A DNA stretch of 64,000 nucleotides from Bryoerythrophyllum caledonicum (lineage: Eukaryota; Streptophyta; Bryopsida; Pottiales; Pottiaceae): NCBI GenBank assembly GCA_963971425.1, contig OZ020521.1, positions 9,131,519 to 9,195,518 on the forward strand, given 5' to 3'. The notes beneath the pieces are model-generated. The model did no database searches and was not told the origin of the DNA. It was given only the letters and a program-made list of their open reading frames with translations. Positions within the stretch are counted from its first letter, which is position 1, and each line of letters starts with the position of its first letter. A program made the translations under genes and the position numbers. This document shows positions 22,774 to 34,853 of this stretch, one piece after another.

Positions 22774-23667
22774 GCAATGTGCATATATGGAGAACCCTAA
22801 TAATCATACATTTACTTTTCACTAAGGGACAATAGGATTGTAATCTCAACCCAAGTGATTTCATATTTTTTCAATGAAAATTGAATTAGTCTTGAATTTT
22901 AAAAGTGTGCTACCCCTTTAGCTTGATTCCGCCACTAGGTACTCCCCATGCGCACCGGCCAAAAGTCAGGGGTCTTGACCAATAGTAAGCCTTAATTTGG
23001 AGCTGATAAAGAGTAATTAGGTGGTAATGAGGTGAATGTGGGGTGGAATTGAGACCAAATATAGAGTAGCGGTGAAATCCCATGTACTGCCCGACCCGAA
23101 TTATCACTGTAGCTTCCCTACTTGCAGAATGTAGGGAAGAAAATGTAGGGCCACTTCCATGCGTCACACCTGACGTGACACTTCAACCTAAAATGAAGTA
23201 GGGGGGGTAAACTTGGAGCAACCTTTATGAGTAAAGTGACTGTGTCACACTCCATGACGCTCTGATTAGTATATTGGGAAGAAGGAGAGGTTGACAGGCT
23301 TGAAAAGTGGCTCCACTATCCCTAAGATAATCAGCTACACCCGACCATGCTTTTTCGAGTAGGGTGAGAAGTTGGCTACATGGAAGTGACTCGACTCGTC
23401 ACTCCATCAGAGATGACGGGTCGGGCATTGCATGGAACTAGGCTCTTAGGAAGATGGCGGTCATGGAGGGGTATACCTTACATTGGCAACTTGTGGCGAA
23501 ATTCCTTCAAGTGAGAAGATTTTACTGTGAGGTCATGAATCTACAAAGACTTAAACACGTAATCACATGGCTTAGGGTTCTCACCCTATCACCCGGTTAG
23601 TTTAGGGTCATCTCCGACCAGTTTACCAAGGGTTTCAAGGAAGTTCCTTCTACATTATTATTAATCC
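22774..23667. other. Spacer without recognisable genes
   Basis: The start (22780-22880) shares AACCCAAGTGATTTCATATT-like sequence, inverted, with the MITE at 28422-28778. The rest shows no recognisable gene. Confidence 0.4.
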
Positions 23668-23953
23668 ATTTACCCTTTAAGGCCTAACGACCATATATGG
23701 ATTGATTTAGCACCATGGCTTAGAGGTGGAGGAAGATAGGCATCTATTAAGACCATCGCGACAACAATCGGTGCAAGCATTGGCGAGCTTGAGTGATTTC
23801 CATGATGTGGAATCGTCGATGACATTCTGAAATACACCCAGTGCGTAGATGACATTCTAAAATATACCCAGTGCGTAAATGACATTTTGTACGATCTACA
23901 GCAGACGAAGGTTCTCTCACCGCAATAAAGCTCATCGGCCTAAAAGGGTTGAC
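23668..23953. mobile_element. CCC-ended inverted-repeat MITE, copy 1 of a trio
   Basis: The left end TTTACCCTTTAAGGCCTAAC pairs with the right end, which on the minus strand reads TCAACCCTTTTAGGCCGATG. Inside, GAGTGATTTCCATGATGTGG and a duplicated CCCAGTGCGTAAATGACATT block match 23987-24234 and 42044-42341. The flanking tetranucleotides are eroded, so the ends are approximate. Confidence 0.55.
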
Positions 23954-23986
23954 GCCTAGAGACCATTTATTGGTTGTTTGGACATG

Positions 23987-24234
23987 TTAACCTTGTAGCA
24001 AGCGCTAGAGGCCACTTCCATGGAAAAATTGAATCGCAACTTTGCGATGAAGTATGATAAGCATTTTCTGGGATTGGCGCCATTAGAATTGATGCAGGCA
24101 TTGGCAAACTACAGTGATTTCCGTGAGGTGGGGTCTCGATGAAATGTATCCATTGTGTAAATGATGTTTTGCATAATCTTTTGTGCTCGTAGATTCTCCC
24201 ATCGTCCAAAGTGAATTTGTCCTTAGAGGGTTAA
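23987..24234. mobile_element. TTAA-bounded MITE, copy 2 of a trio
   Basis: TTAACCTTGTAGCAAGCG at the left and, on the minus strand, TTAACCCTCTAAGGACAAAT at the right, 248 bp in all. It carries the internal block ACAGTGATTTCCGTGAGGTG shared with 42044-42341 and, more diverged, 23668-23953. No coding capacity. Confidence 0.6.
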
Positions 24235-25485
24235 CCAAGCTTTGAAGATGAGCTAGCCCAAATTGGACGGCCATAGCTATTTTCAAAGAGTAGCAGCACA
24301 TACCTCGTTGCAAGGTTGTTTAAATCAACCCCGTGATCCTTGTGCGCCCACATTCACCTTCCCCATTTTGATTTTAGCCGACTAAATTGAGTTGAGGTCG
24401 CGTACAATTGAGTCGTATACTTGGTTGGCCATAGTGGCCCGTCATCTTTACAAGGTCAACACCCTGTTTTTGAAACTCAGTATTCAACACTTCCAGATCA
24501 TGAAATTTGTGCACAACGTAAAAGTGTTGAATTTAGAGTGTTGATAACAACACCATATGCATGAGCGTGATACCTATGTTCTTGGTAAAGAAATCCATTC
24601 TATGTGAAGAGTTATTTCATTGAGTAATTGGTTTGGTATGTGTGGTACTGATAGGGATGATCAGTGTACTTGTTGGTAGCAGTAACTTTACTCCAGCTTC
24701 GGGTTATGCATTAGTTGAGGGAAACATTTGAATTTCATGGTAAATGGTGTGGCTCTGGTTTCATTGCATGGTGTGTGTCATTAGGTTACATTTGTCGCAA
24801 ACATGATGATTAGAGATGACAGCAATTTGTGCATATCAAGCTCTGAGTATCAAATGAGAGAATTTTGCTTTTAAGTTTTTACTGCAATGAAAGAGAATGA
24901 AGTGCGGGAGAAAGCCATTTCACGTGTGAGCTAAGGGACAACCATAACTCCTGCGTAAGTCGGATCAAGGTAAAAGATTTAAATTTCATGTTGTTGGATG
25001 TGGATTAATCAGTGGTCCTTGAAAAAAAGAATGTAAAATTTAGAAAAATATGAGGATAAAATTGTAGAAAAAGGACAGATTACCTTTTCACTATCTATCA
25101 TATATAGATTTGAGCTTCTCACTCAAAGTTCTTAACCTTTTTGTGGAGATACCTACCATATGCATCAATCTGGCTAGGACACCTCTTAAAAAAACCAATT
25201 ATCATTTTTTAACACATCGGTTTGTACACAATGGGTATCACCTAGATATTACATAAGTATTGCCTAGATATTATAAGGGTTATGACCTTGGCATTACATG
25301 GGTATCACCTTAGACAAAAAAAATTATTTTCCAAAAAATTTGGACATCCTCCATTTTGGAAGAATTATGTACAAAAGTGACCAACGCGTAGGGTATTTTA
25401 AAGTGACCTATACTTAAAGGATTTTGAGGGTCTAATGGATGTGATATAATTTGTGCTTGATGAAGGATCCTATCATCTACAGAGA
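24235..25485. other. Spacer with a dispersed repeat
   Basis: Bases about 25210-25390 are the diverged partner of 6960-7110 (GGTATCACCTAGATATTAC, TATAAGGGTTATGACC). Otherwise no gene or RNA is recognisable. Confidence 0.45.
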
Positions 25486-25959
25486 TTAATCCTTTAAGGA
25501 CGAAGCGACCAAAAATGGACGTAGCCGGTGAATAATTTGCAATTTCGCAACGATTCCGGGAAATTATATTTGGATGGGTCATAGAGGAGCTGGAAAGGTA
25601 CTCGCAGGTCCTCAACAAGAGAAAATTGCCGGATCACCCCCGCAAAGAGGGCGTGGACAGGATATCCCCCAAGCTTGGACTTACCCGAGGTGGGCCCCCG
25701 TCTTAATTGCATGGGCTCATTTTTCTGGGCTCCATCAAAATTGGGGCTAAATTTAGGGCCCCATCCAAAAACAAAATAGGGGCCAAGTTTTGGCCCCACC
25801 ACCTCGTCCCCATCTGGTAAGTCCGAGCGTGGGGGATGTCCTGTTAAATCGCGCAACAGCGCTCAAGTTCTCACATCCATAGGATAAAATCAGCCAAATA
25901 TGGAGATGTAAATCAAAAGTCAGACCGCACTAATTCCACCGTGGTTGATAAAGGATTAA
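25486..25959. mobile_element. TTAA-bounded inverted-repeat element
   Basis: The left end TTAATCCTTTAAGGACGAAG and the right end (minus strand) TTAATCCTTTATCAACCACG are inverted relative to each other. It hosts a second small MITE at 25657-25844. Its right TTAA is shared with the left TTAA of the next element, so two elements abut at one target. Confidence 0.6.
25657..25844. mobile_element. Small MITE nested in the 25.5-kb element
   Basis: Termini ACAGGATATCCCCCAAGCTT and, on the minus strand, ACAGGACATCCCCCACGCTC, continuing into GGACTTACC on both sides: about 30 bp of inverted repeat around a 188-bp body rich in GGGGCC-type words. No clear target duplication. The long minus-strand open frame across it is a by-product of the hairpin. 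Confidence 0.7.
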
Positions 25960-26612
25960 CCCTAAAAGGACCGCAACATATTAGCACCCAAACACATTGA
26001 AAACTTCCAGTTTCAACTTTCAATGCATTCAACACAAAATGAAAATATAGTTTTTACATATTTAACCATAGGATTGTGTACTAGGATTGTACAAGTGTGT
26101 GTGGTAAAACTTTTGTTCAGTTTGACCTCACGGATTGAAAGATACTAGCCTTTGAAGTGAAACATAAACTCTTCTTGAGGTCATACTCAACACCTTCAAC
26201 AAACTTTGACCACCTTCTATAGCAACTTTTTGCACTACGGTCCATGATTTCTTGTTTTAACTTAAAAAGGATCATGTTAGGCACTTGTGCACCAAATTTT
26301 AAGAGTAGGAGAGGGGTAGAAGATGTCCCAAAAAATCATGCAATGCAACTGTGTGCTAAGAATTAACAATACACTTGAAGTTTTGCATAAACCATATCCT
26401 TCTCATATGTTTGAAATTTAAAAATCCGTATGGTAGATGCAAAGATTTCCATTTTCTTTCCAAGATTTTTCTTCTTTTAAATGGACAAAAATTCAAGTTT
26501 CTCAAATTTTGGCATGATTTTCTAAGATTTTTTTATTGAATGGACAACTTTTTTGGTATCCTGTCCGAACTCAAAATGTCCCCCGATGGGACATCGGGCC
26601 TTTAGGGGTTAA
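25956..26612. mobile_element. TTAA-bounded inverted-repeat element related to the 38.3- and 42.8-kb copies
   Basis: The left end TTAACCCTAAAAGGACCGCA and the right end (minus strand) TTAACCCCTAAAGGCCCGAT, 657 bp. Internal sequence, inverted, is similar to 38255-39180 (the segments around 'accaaattttaagagtag' and 'caatccgtgaggtc'). No gene inside. Confidence 0.65.
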
Positions 26613-27959
26613 ACCCCAAAGTCCCCAAAGTATCAAAGTGGGCTTTTGTTAATCTAAAGTAGCATCCTTTAATTGTGATACTTATAATTGATACTTTTTC
26701 TTTTCTAATGAACATGAGTATGAAAATATTAAAGAAAATCTCTAATTGGACCTACAAAAAGAAAACCATGCCATTTTTAGTGATTATTTGTCAATGGTAC
26801 AAAATTTTGCTACACCTTCTAGTTTGATGCAAGATTCTATAAAAGTAAATAACATGAGTTTAATTGATATTTAAACTTTCACTCCAAGTCAAGTCAAAGT
26901 TTTTTCATTGTGTGGAGCAAGGTTGAAGGGATATTTTCATTTCTACATTACAACAATTTTGTACAGTCTCATTTTTCCTACTTCAAGGAAAGACATAGGT
27001 TCATTTTTCTAGTTTAAATTTGCAATCTTCAAGTATAAGATTTTATGAAAAATCAAAATGTTTCTTAGCAAATTTAACCTCCCTTCACTGCACAATTTGT
27101 TTTTAAAATGTATCATTTCTTCCTTACTTCTAAAAATTGGATTCCATGGAACTAAGATCATATTTATGGTGATGGTATAAAATTTAGCCCCTTTATGATG
27201 CATTGAATTTAACAGTGAGTGGAGTCAAAGCCAGGTAAAAAGAAAGAAAAAGTTCCTTTTTCCTAAACTTCAAATACTATAATCTTTCCATGTGTGTGGT
27301 AAAATCTTATGAAGGGGTAGTGTTTTTGAATTAGTGTAAACTATGACCTTGTGATTGATAATGAAAAAGAAATTTTGTTGAAAATTGTTTTCTTTTGCTT
27401 TACAATACATCATTCTAGAATGCTTTTGGTGAACAATATTCAAGGAGTCTTAGTGGTTCAAAATAAATATATTCAAATTTTAGATATGAACCTTATTTCT
27501 TATTACATTTAAATATTTTTTACATGGTTAGCAATCATCCTTTGAGTACATTATATCGTAAATTATTGTTGCAAGAATTGTACTTTTTCCTAAACATTCA
27601 TGGTTATTTTGAGTAGTAGCAATGTTCAAAAGTTGGTTGAAATGTGAACTTGGTGTGCGCTTGGACTAGCTTAACCCATAAACGCCCCAAAGTGCCTCTA
27701 TGGCCAAGCTACACAGCAGGTTACGACACTTCAAACATGCAATCACCTGAACATAATCTTCATTTCAGAAGTCGAACAAGTAGCTCTCGCGCATGGGTTC
27801 TTTGCAACAGTTTTGATTTCCAATCCCTCACCACAAAATCGTTGTCACACAAATGCTGTAGCTTATTGAACATACAACTCCGGTAGGTCTTTTAAGAGCA
27901 GCCCCCGCTCATCCGTGGACACAGCGGATGTCATGGGGTCCTCCCGCAAAACATGCCCA
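26613..27959. other. AT-rich spacer, probably old element remains
   Basis: Bases about 26880-27330 resemble, at low level, the interior of the TTAA-element family ('gtggagtcaaagccaggt', 'actataatctttcca'). No gene is supported. Confidence 0.4.
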
Positions 27960-28182
27960 CTACACTCATTTTGATGTTTAGTGTCACAGGCACTAAATGA
28001 CTTGTAAATGCTGTAAGTTTTTACTTTAGATATAAATTTTTACTAAGAGCACAACAATCTATACTACTCAAAGAGGGGGATCATAGTGGACATGGTTGGT
28101 AAAAATATTCATCAAGAGTGAAAACTTATAGCATTTACAAGTCATTTATTGCCCATGACACTAAACATCAAAATCAGTGTAG
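27960..28182. mobile_element. CTACACT-ended MITE, copy 1
   Basis: Ends CTACACT and AGTGTAG, with inverted repeats of about 70 bp containing TGATGTTTAGTGTCA and AATGACTTGTAAATGCT. A second copy lies at 45890-46113. The whole element folds as a hairpin. No coding capacity. Confidence 0.8.
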
Positions 28183-28314
28183 TTGGCAAATGCTACTAAA
28201 CAAGGGCACAGGGCAGGCCTCCGACCACCCTCCGTTCACTCGGCCCGGAGTAAGCCGCTCCTTTCCATGCTATTGATTTTTTTCAATAAAAATTCTTCTT
28301 TACCGTGCAGGCCT

Positions 28315-28336
28315 TTTGTTGTTGTTGTTGTTGTCG
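28315..28336. repeat. (GTT)n microsatellite
   Basis: About seven GTT units, then GTCGTCG. Confidence 0.9.
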
Positions 28337-28421
28337 TCGCACATGACAATATAGTCAAATGTTGATGGGGAGATTTGTTGATGAGCGGTGGGGCTCGTTG
28401 CCGTTGTTGCCCCTGGCATAC

Positions 28422-28778
28422 TAAGGTAAGCCTCCCCATAACCAACAAAAACCCATAACCAACCCCTATAAAATTGGGGTATATCCAACCCTCTTCCATC
28501 CCATTACCACCAACTGAGTTCCAAATGGAGGTTTGCTACTAGTCAAGGCCCTTACTTTTGGTCGTTGGTTATGGGGGTACCTACTGCTGGCCACCCACTA
28601 AACATGGCTGCACAGTTTGAAAATTCATAACTAATTCAGTTTTCATCGAAAGAATATGAAATCACTTGGGTTGGAATTGTAATTCTATTGGCTATCACTC
28701 AAAAATTATAGTATAATTATCTCCTCTCTCCATATATGCACATTCCTTAACTTGTCAATTTTAGGGGGGCTTACCTTA
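28422..28778. mobile_element. TAAGGTAAGCC-ended MITE
   Basis: The terminal sequence TAAGGTAAGCCTCCCC is repeated inverted at the right end (GGGGGGCTTACCTTA). The right half (AATATGAAATCACTTGGGTT) is shared in direct orientation with about 54930-55170 and more weakly with 43800-43930. 357 bp, no gene. Confidence 0.7.
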
Positions 28779-29313
28779 ATATTATCCCCACCTCCTATGA
28801 CAGGGGCGGGTAAGGGGTGGAGATGCTCTATGGAGAATGATCACAATTTGTGTTGATTCCACTTGATGAAGAAGAGTTGTCATGTGGCCCACACTTTGGC
28901 CATGATGGATTAGCACACTCAAACATTAAATTCATGCAGAATGTTGGTAAAAAGCAAAGTCAAAATTGTGAATAATGTAAAACCTCCCTTTGAATAACAC
29001 ACAATGTGGTCTGGCAAAGTTACTAAAAAATAGTTTTCTATAAGAATCTTCAAAACTTACTTTTTAATTAGACTAGACTATTCTATTAAAAAACCAAAAT
29101 TGTGGTAATATTTTTTTATCAAATCTATTATTCAAATTCACTAATTATTAGTTAGCCAAGCACAAGCAGTCTTTACTATAATTATAAAAAAAATTAAAGT
29201 CAAAGACAATGGAGGTCTAAGTAGAATGCACAGTTTCTTGTAAACAATTTTGTTGAATTTTTGTGGTCAGGGCAATGGCATATGGTATCTGATCATAGTA
29301 GAAGATACATGTA
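28779..29313. other. AT-rich spacer
   Basis: Nothing recognisable between the MITE at 28.4 kb and the Tc1-type element. Confidence 0.5.
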
Positions 29314-29810
29314 CAGTAGGGTGACATTCAAATTGGCGTTTGGGCAATTCCAGGGATGGTGTCCCACACTGCTGCCAGCTTTGACGCCCTCCATAGGGCT
29401 GAAAAATTGTTCTTTTACCCTGAAATTTTGGGAACAGCATCACCTCTATGTTAAAAACATGCATACCAAATTTCAAGTCCAGAGGACTTATAAAACAAAA
29501 GATATTAAAAATTAACCACCATGGGGTAGATGTGAGAAAAGTTTTTCAACCGCCAACTTTGACACCATCCCAAGGATTGAGGAAATTTTTTTTGCCCATG
29601 GAATTTTTGGAGTGAGAACACCTTTATGTTGATTACATGTGTGGAAATTTTCAAGTCCAAAAAATGCACCAAAAAAATCACATCCCAAATCTACCAACAT
29701 GTGTAATTGTGAAAAAAATGGGAAAAATCATTTTACTACTTCCAACTTTGACACCCTCCCTAGGATTGAGGGTTTGTTATTTCAACATGAAATTTTTGAC
29801 ACATGGTAAC
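29314..29810. repeat. Left long inverted repeat of the Tc1-type element
   Basis: About 500 bp, complementary to 31470-31970 with only scattered differences (for example GGGCAATTCC against GAGCAATTCC). Contains three 185-bp tandem subunits. Confidence 0.9.
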
Positions 29811-30157
29811 ATGAAATTTTTGACTACAATTCGACTAAAAATACCACTTTTATGTAATATCCTTTGAATAGTACGTCTACACACTAGACTACGGCACATA
29901 TTAGTAATCTCTGAGACCGAGGAACGACGATGAGTTTTTGCATAACGCACAATATTATTCACATCTCTCTCACTAAGTTTTTTAGGGTGACTTCCACCGC
30001 AAGGTTTGCGCTTATAAGTTCCATCTTCTTTAAACGTTTTTACTAACCTCTGAACTGTTCTAACAGAAACTCCAGTAATGGCTGCAATTTGAACTCTTGT
30101 ATTTCCTCCCTCACTCAAACCTTTAATGCGAGTACGGATTTCATCTGAAATTGCCAT
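29777..30157 (-). pseudogene. Tc1-type transposase, DNA-binding part only
   Basis: The frame opens at MAISDEIRTRIKGLSEGG and contains two helix-turn-helix units. The first has VQIAAITGVSVRTVQRLVKT (residues about 22-41). The second runs from KKLSERDVNNIVRY to RRTIQRILHKSGI (about 60-105). This is the paired-like N-terminal half that binds the inverted repeats in Tc1/Tc3 transposases. The frame then runs into inverted-repeat sequence and ends at 126 residues; a full protein is about 340 with a DDE/D domain. It has no stop within the domain although the catalytic part is gone. It could act as a repressor by occupying element ends, but that is speculation. A DDE remnant of the same superfamily lies at 37640-38050. 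Confidence 0.8.
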
Positions 30158-30631
30158 TATAGACTTTTTTTATGATGTTGATACAATACTAAATGCTCTT
30201 CAATAAGTTATCAATATAACACTCAACCTATGGCAATTGGATTATATAATTCAGTAAACACAAAGGACTCAGCTTATGGCATGTGCACTAAATAAATCAA
30301 TCAACAACATAACACTCACATTGGCATGTGCATTAGGTGATAACCATGGCATGTGCATTAGATGATAATCATGGCATGTGCATCAATTGAGTGAACCAAA
30401 AAATACTCTTGGACATACTCATGCCACATGTGATTCGTCAACACTCAGTAAACTAGTTAACAACACTCAACAAAAAAATATATATATATCCACTCAATAA
30501 ATCAGCCCATATGTGATATGCCCATTCAATGCATCAGCCCATATGTGATATGCCCACTTAATGGATCAGCCCATATGTGATTTGTCTACTGAATCAGTCA
30601 ACAACACTCAGCCCATATCTAATATGTCCAC

Positions 30632-30727
30632 TCAATACCATCTCAACATTCACTCTCAATACCATCTCAACATTCACTCTCAATACCATCTCAACATTCA
30701 CTCTCAATACCATCTCAACATTCACTC
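30632..30727. repeat. 24-bp tandem repeat, four copies
   Basis: Four near-perfect copies of CTCAATACCATCTCAACATT plus four bases. Just upstream (about 30470-30600) a 32-34 bp ATCAGCCCATATGTGATATG unit is repeated three times. Both lie inside the Tc1-type element. Confidence 0.9.
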
Positions 30728-31469
30728 TATTACAAATCACATGACAAAATACACACAACATTTCCTTTACATAGTGCTCAACAGATATTTGGAGGAGAAA
30801 ACTCGTCATACGTGCATAATGCACACCAAACCTTATGACAAGTGGATTCTTCTACACAAAACAACTCTGCAATTCAACATGTAGATTTCATTGATCTTTT
30901 CAAGATGCATTTATGTTTGGTAGCTTAGTCACATGAATAAAATCAATGAAGAGTACGAGGTGTCAAAGATAATTTGACATTCTCAATATGCCCCTTCAAT
31001 ATAGTTTCTCATTGTTACAAACATTGGTAGATATGGAATAATTTTTTTTTGTATATACATCTTTTGGCTTTGAAATCCATCTCATATGTTATTAATATAG
31101 AGATGATCTTGTGGCCAAAATTTCATTATGTATCAACAAAAACTCAATCCTAGGAAGGGTGTTGAAGTTGGAAGTAGTGGTAAACTTTCCCCTTTGTTTG
31201 TCACAACAATACATGTTGGTAGACTTGGTATATGTTTTTTTCTGTAAATCTTTTGGATTTTGAAATTTTCCACACTTGTATTTGACGTGAAGGTGACTTC
31301 ATACCCAAAATTTCATGGACAAATAAATTTTTTTGAATTCTTGGGAGGGTGTCAAAGTGGGCAGCTGTGAAACTTTTCTCACAACTAACCCCCATGTTAG
31401 TAGATTTTGAATATCTTCTTTTGAATACATTTTTTGGCCTTGAAAATTTTCCCACATGTTATCAACATA

Positions 31470-31970
31470 AAGGTTACCATGTGTCAAAAATTTCATGTTG
31501 AAATAACAAACCCTCAATCCTAGGGAGGGTGTCAAAGTTGGAAGTAGTAAAATGATTTTTCCCTTTTTTTCTCACAATTACACATGTTGGTAGATTTGGG
31601 ATGTGATTTTTTTGGTGCATTTTTTGGACTTGAAAACTTCCACACATGTAATCAACATAAAGGTGTTCTCACTCCAAAAATTCCATGGGCAAAAAAAATT
31701 TCCTCAATCCTTGGGATGGTGTCAAAGTTGGCGGTTGAGAAACTTTTCTCACATCTACCCCATGGTGGTTAATTTTTAATATCTTTTGTTTTATAAGTCC
31801 TCTGGACTTGAAATTTGGTATGCATGTTTTTAACATAGAGGTGATGTTGTTCCCAAAATTTCAGGGTAAAAGAACAATTTTTCAGCCCTGTGGAGGGCGT
31901 CAAAGTTGGCAACAGTGTGGGACACCATCCCTGGAATTGCTCAAACGCCAATTTGAATGTCACCCTACTG
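31470..31970. repeat. Right long inverted repeat of the Tc1-type element
   Basis: Complementary to 29314-29810. Two further diverged subunits of the same 185-bp repeat continue inward to about 31130, so this side is longer. Confidence 0.9.
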
Positions 31971-31997
31971 TACAGTACACACTCCTTGGCATTGTCA

Positions 31998-32231
31998 TTA
32001 ACCCTTAAACATTAGAAGGTGCCGTTTGTGGCCACCGTATTCTACATGTACGGTGTTGTATTTAGACATGATAAGGTTAAGATATTGACATGACTTCCAC
32101 ATGAAAGATGTTAGTTGAAGATTCTTCAATCCAAAGGTGTAAGTCTTGCTAAACTTTAATACATTTCATGTATTCTATAGAGTAAAATATGGTCATGTAT
32201 ATACGGTTCCTAACTGACGTTTAAGGGTTAA
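31998..32231. mobile_element. TTAA-bounded MITE with 13-bp ends
   Basis: TTAACCCTTAAAC at the left and GTTTAAGGGTTAA at the right are perfect inverted repeats including the TTAA. 234 bp, no gene. It begins 28 bp after the end of the Tc1-type element. Confidence 0.7.
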
Positions 32232-32866
32232 CTCAAAAATCCAACAATGCTCCCTTTGAGAAAATGTTGAAAGAACAAAATTTGAAGTATGCTAGAACCT
32301 CTTTATAATCATTCACTCTGTATCAAAGGACTCTATCATCACATGCCCATATTGAAATATATTATGATGGAGAGAAATCACCATTGAATTGAATTAGAAT
32401 CACAATTCCAATAATTGCTTAGGACCTAGAGTTTTTTTGATATTATTAAAAGGTGATATAAATATTTTTTGATATTATAAAAAGGTAGTGATATATTTTA
32501 CTACCGCAAAACACCAATCCCGGTTTTACACCAAAATCAACCTTACATCTACCTCGAATCAACCTTGTCCCATCGCTCAAATGGAAAATACAAATCCACG
32601 TCACTACTTCCAAACTTATCAAGCAATGCAAAGATCTGACGCTATGCCCGGCCACAATGCAACAAAAAACAAAAATGATTGATACTACCAAGAATTTCAT
32701 ATAGTTTCTATGTAGTCCCCTGTTTGTTGCCCGCCATAAAAAAACCTGACAAAAAAATCATAGCTATACAAAAGAAAGTATGTGGCCTTCCCAATTGCAC
32801 ACCCAATGTCATACACAACTCTTCCAAGATCTGTTTGGACTAGAAGAATTTTCTATAAAAAAATGC
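32232..32866. other. Spacer
   Basis: No supported gene. It might include the eroded 5' part of the non-LTR element that follows. Confidence 0.35.
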
Positions 32867-34555
32867 CTATCTCCGTTGCATTGGGGAACAACTCCAAAAT
32901 GCCCTTAACAACAAGGGAAGGCTAGGTAAAATGTACAGAGGACTTATTCGCCATATTCTCTCCAAATATGGATTTGCCAAAAAACTCCAAAGGCTAAAAA
33001 AATCCGATTGCATGTGGTCCCTTATCACCCATACACTCTTCCTACTCAAGACGGAAGGCCAAACATTTCTTAAAAACAAATTAGCGGATTTTCTACTTGG
33101 CCGCAGCAAATCTCGTCGAGAGAAACCAATAACCTCCCTAGACTCGACCAAAAACTATCCTCCAAACTTCTACAAAAAATTATTCTCCGTAAACATCATC
33201 GACCTCAAACAAATAACACTACCAAACGATACACACCTTATAAACGCAACTAGCTATAAAATGTCTCATGGCACCCCACACAAGGTTCTAAAAAGCATGC
33301 TAATTGTTGCTAAACAACTATTCTGTCACCTCCATGCCTTCCTATATGCCCCACCCCATGCCCCACTCATGCCCTACCTTACACACTAAAAAAACCATAC
33401 ATCATTGATAACAATGACATCCAACCCGTCAATAACTTTCCACCAAATCCACCAAACCCACCACACCCACTCCCTCTCCCCCCGTTACCACACATTTAAA
33501 ATAATCCCACTACATACCCTATCAACAACATTACTGACGATAAATATGGAAAATATGTAGATTCTAATAAAATAAGCAAAAAGGACACATATACATATGT
33601 CATTGGCAACACAATAACACAACCTATAGTAAATGGCTCCCGCAAAGAAAGCTTTTTCCCTCGCACAATCAAAACACCTCTCTTCACAACACCAAAATTC
33701 TACCATAGAGCCCAAAACAACTTCTACCTAGGAATCATAAAACTACATCACCCCCCCGTACAACTTAGAGATACATGGTTTGTCACACCACCCATCATCA
33801 TCCTCCTCCTCAGCATTTTCACGACTATATGTAGCTCCAAAACCGATATATTCACAGAAACAAACACAATAAAAATACAACAAGATAATGCCTCCATATA
33901 TGAAGGAAACATCAAACACTTAATCACTATACGGGTTGCTAGACTACAATGGCTGCAAAACCAATACCATCACGCAATACAAACCCCCATGAACATTGAG
34001 CCCACACCTCAACCATTTGAAATCAAAATTGTTTAGCTATACCAAAGATACAAAAACCGCATACCAAAAAACGACCTCCTTAAACATGCACATTACACAC
34101 TACATGCCCCTATACTAGACTCTCTTATCACATCTCTTAAAATAACACAATCATATTTTTCATCCTTCGTCACATGTTCCACAAAAATTTTAAAGTTCTA
34201 CTCTCCATTTGAACAGGATAAAATATTTGGCTCACTTGGAAAAGCATATGACTATAAATGGAAAGGAATAGGCCTTGCACACATCCATAATGACGAAGAA
34301 ACACAACAAGCAATACATTGGGCGTGCTTAGTGGCAAACAATGGCCTCAACCATACCACCACTATCATCATCACACCCGACACTAAGGGGTACGACAACT
34401 TCAATCCACACTTGGGCCTATTTCCGGACTCCCACATCATAGCACTATTTGAAGCAGATTCAATGTTGTATAGAGATCCTACCATACTACCGGAAATACA
34501 AAAACTCAGACTTGAACCATCAACTTTACGTGTCCTATGCATACATCATTAAAAC

Positions 34556-34853
34556 CAGGAAATTGTTACAAAAGAAGAACTCTTGATTCCGAAGGAGACC
34601 GGCGGCGTGAATATAGTGTTTGTTCATTCTCTTCACTAAGCATACTAAGTGCTTCCCTACAGTAATTGCCTTAGAGGCAACCAACATGTCATCTCCCCCA
34701 AGGGCTTTGTGGGTCCCCGTACAACGAGGCCTTGGGACCCCCACCGTAATTGGCTAGACTATGGTGGTAGGCACCACGCCGGCAATAGGACTTGAACTCA
34801 CAACCACCTCACTAGTATGCCATGACCCAAACCACTACATCAAGACCGTGGTG
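34556..34853 (-). mobile_element. tRNA-derived SINE, minus strand
   Basis: On the minus strand, starting near 34853, are TAGTGGTTTGG (box A-like) and, about 40 bp on, GAGTTCAAGTCC (box B, plus positions 34788-34799). These are the internal RNA polymerase III promoter of tRNA-derived SINEs. The body then runs to about 34556 and contains a GGGGTCCCAAGGCC/GGGGACCCAC segment. It interrupts the frame of the non-LTR element. AATTGTTAC and AATTTGTCAC near the two ends may be an eroded target duplication. Confidence 0.7.

Larger units (their letters stand above)
29314..31970 (-). mobile_element. Tc1/mariner-type element with about 0.5-kb inverted repeats
   Basis: Both ends begin CAGTAGGGTGACATTC and are flanked by TA (29312-29313 and 31971-31972), the Tc1/mariner target. 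The inverted arms run at least 29314-29810 and 31470-31970 and are nearly identical. The arms are built of about 185-bp tandem units, each with a GAGGGTGTCAAAGTTGG-type block: three on the left (near 29381, 29561, 29745) and five on the right (near 31152, 31345, 31525, 31712, 31895). The interior holds a minus-strand transposase fragment and short tandem repeats. The element is non-autonomous as read because no DDE domain is present. Confidence 0.9.

Noticed and set aside
25494..25856. 120-residue minus-strand frame
   Set aside because: It spans a hairpin MITE and has no recognisable domain.
30632..30727. Regular short repeats that could suggest a CRISPR array
   Set aside because: Units are directly tandem with no unique spacers, lie within a transposon, and the DNA is from a plant.
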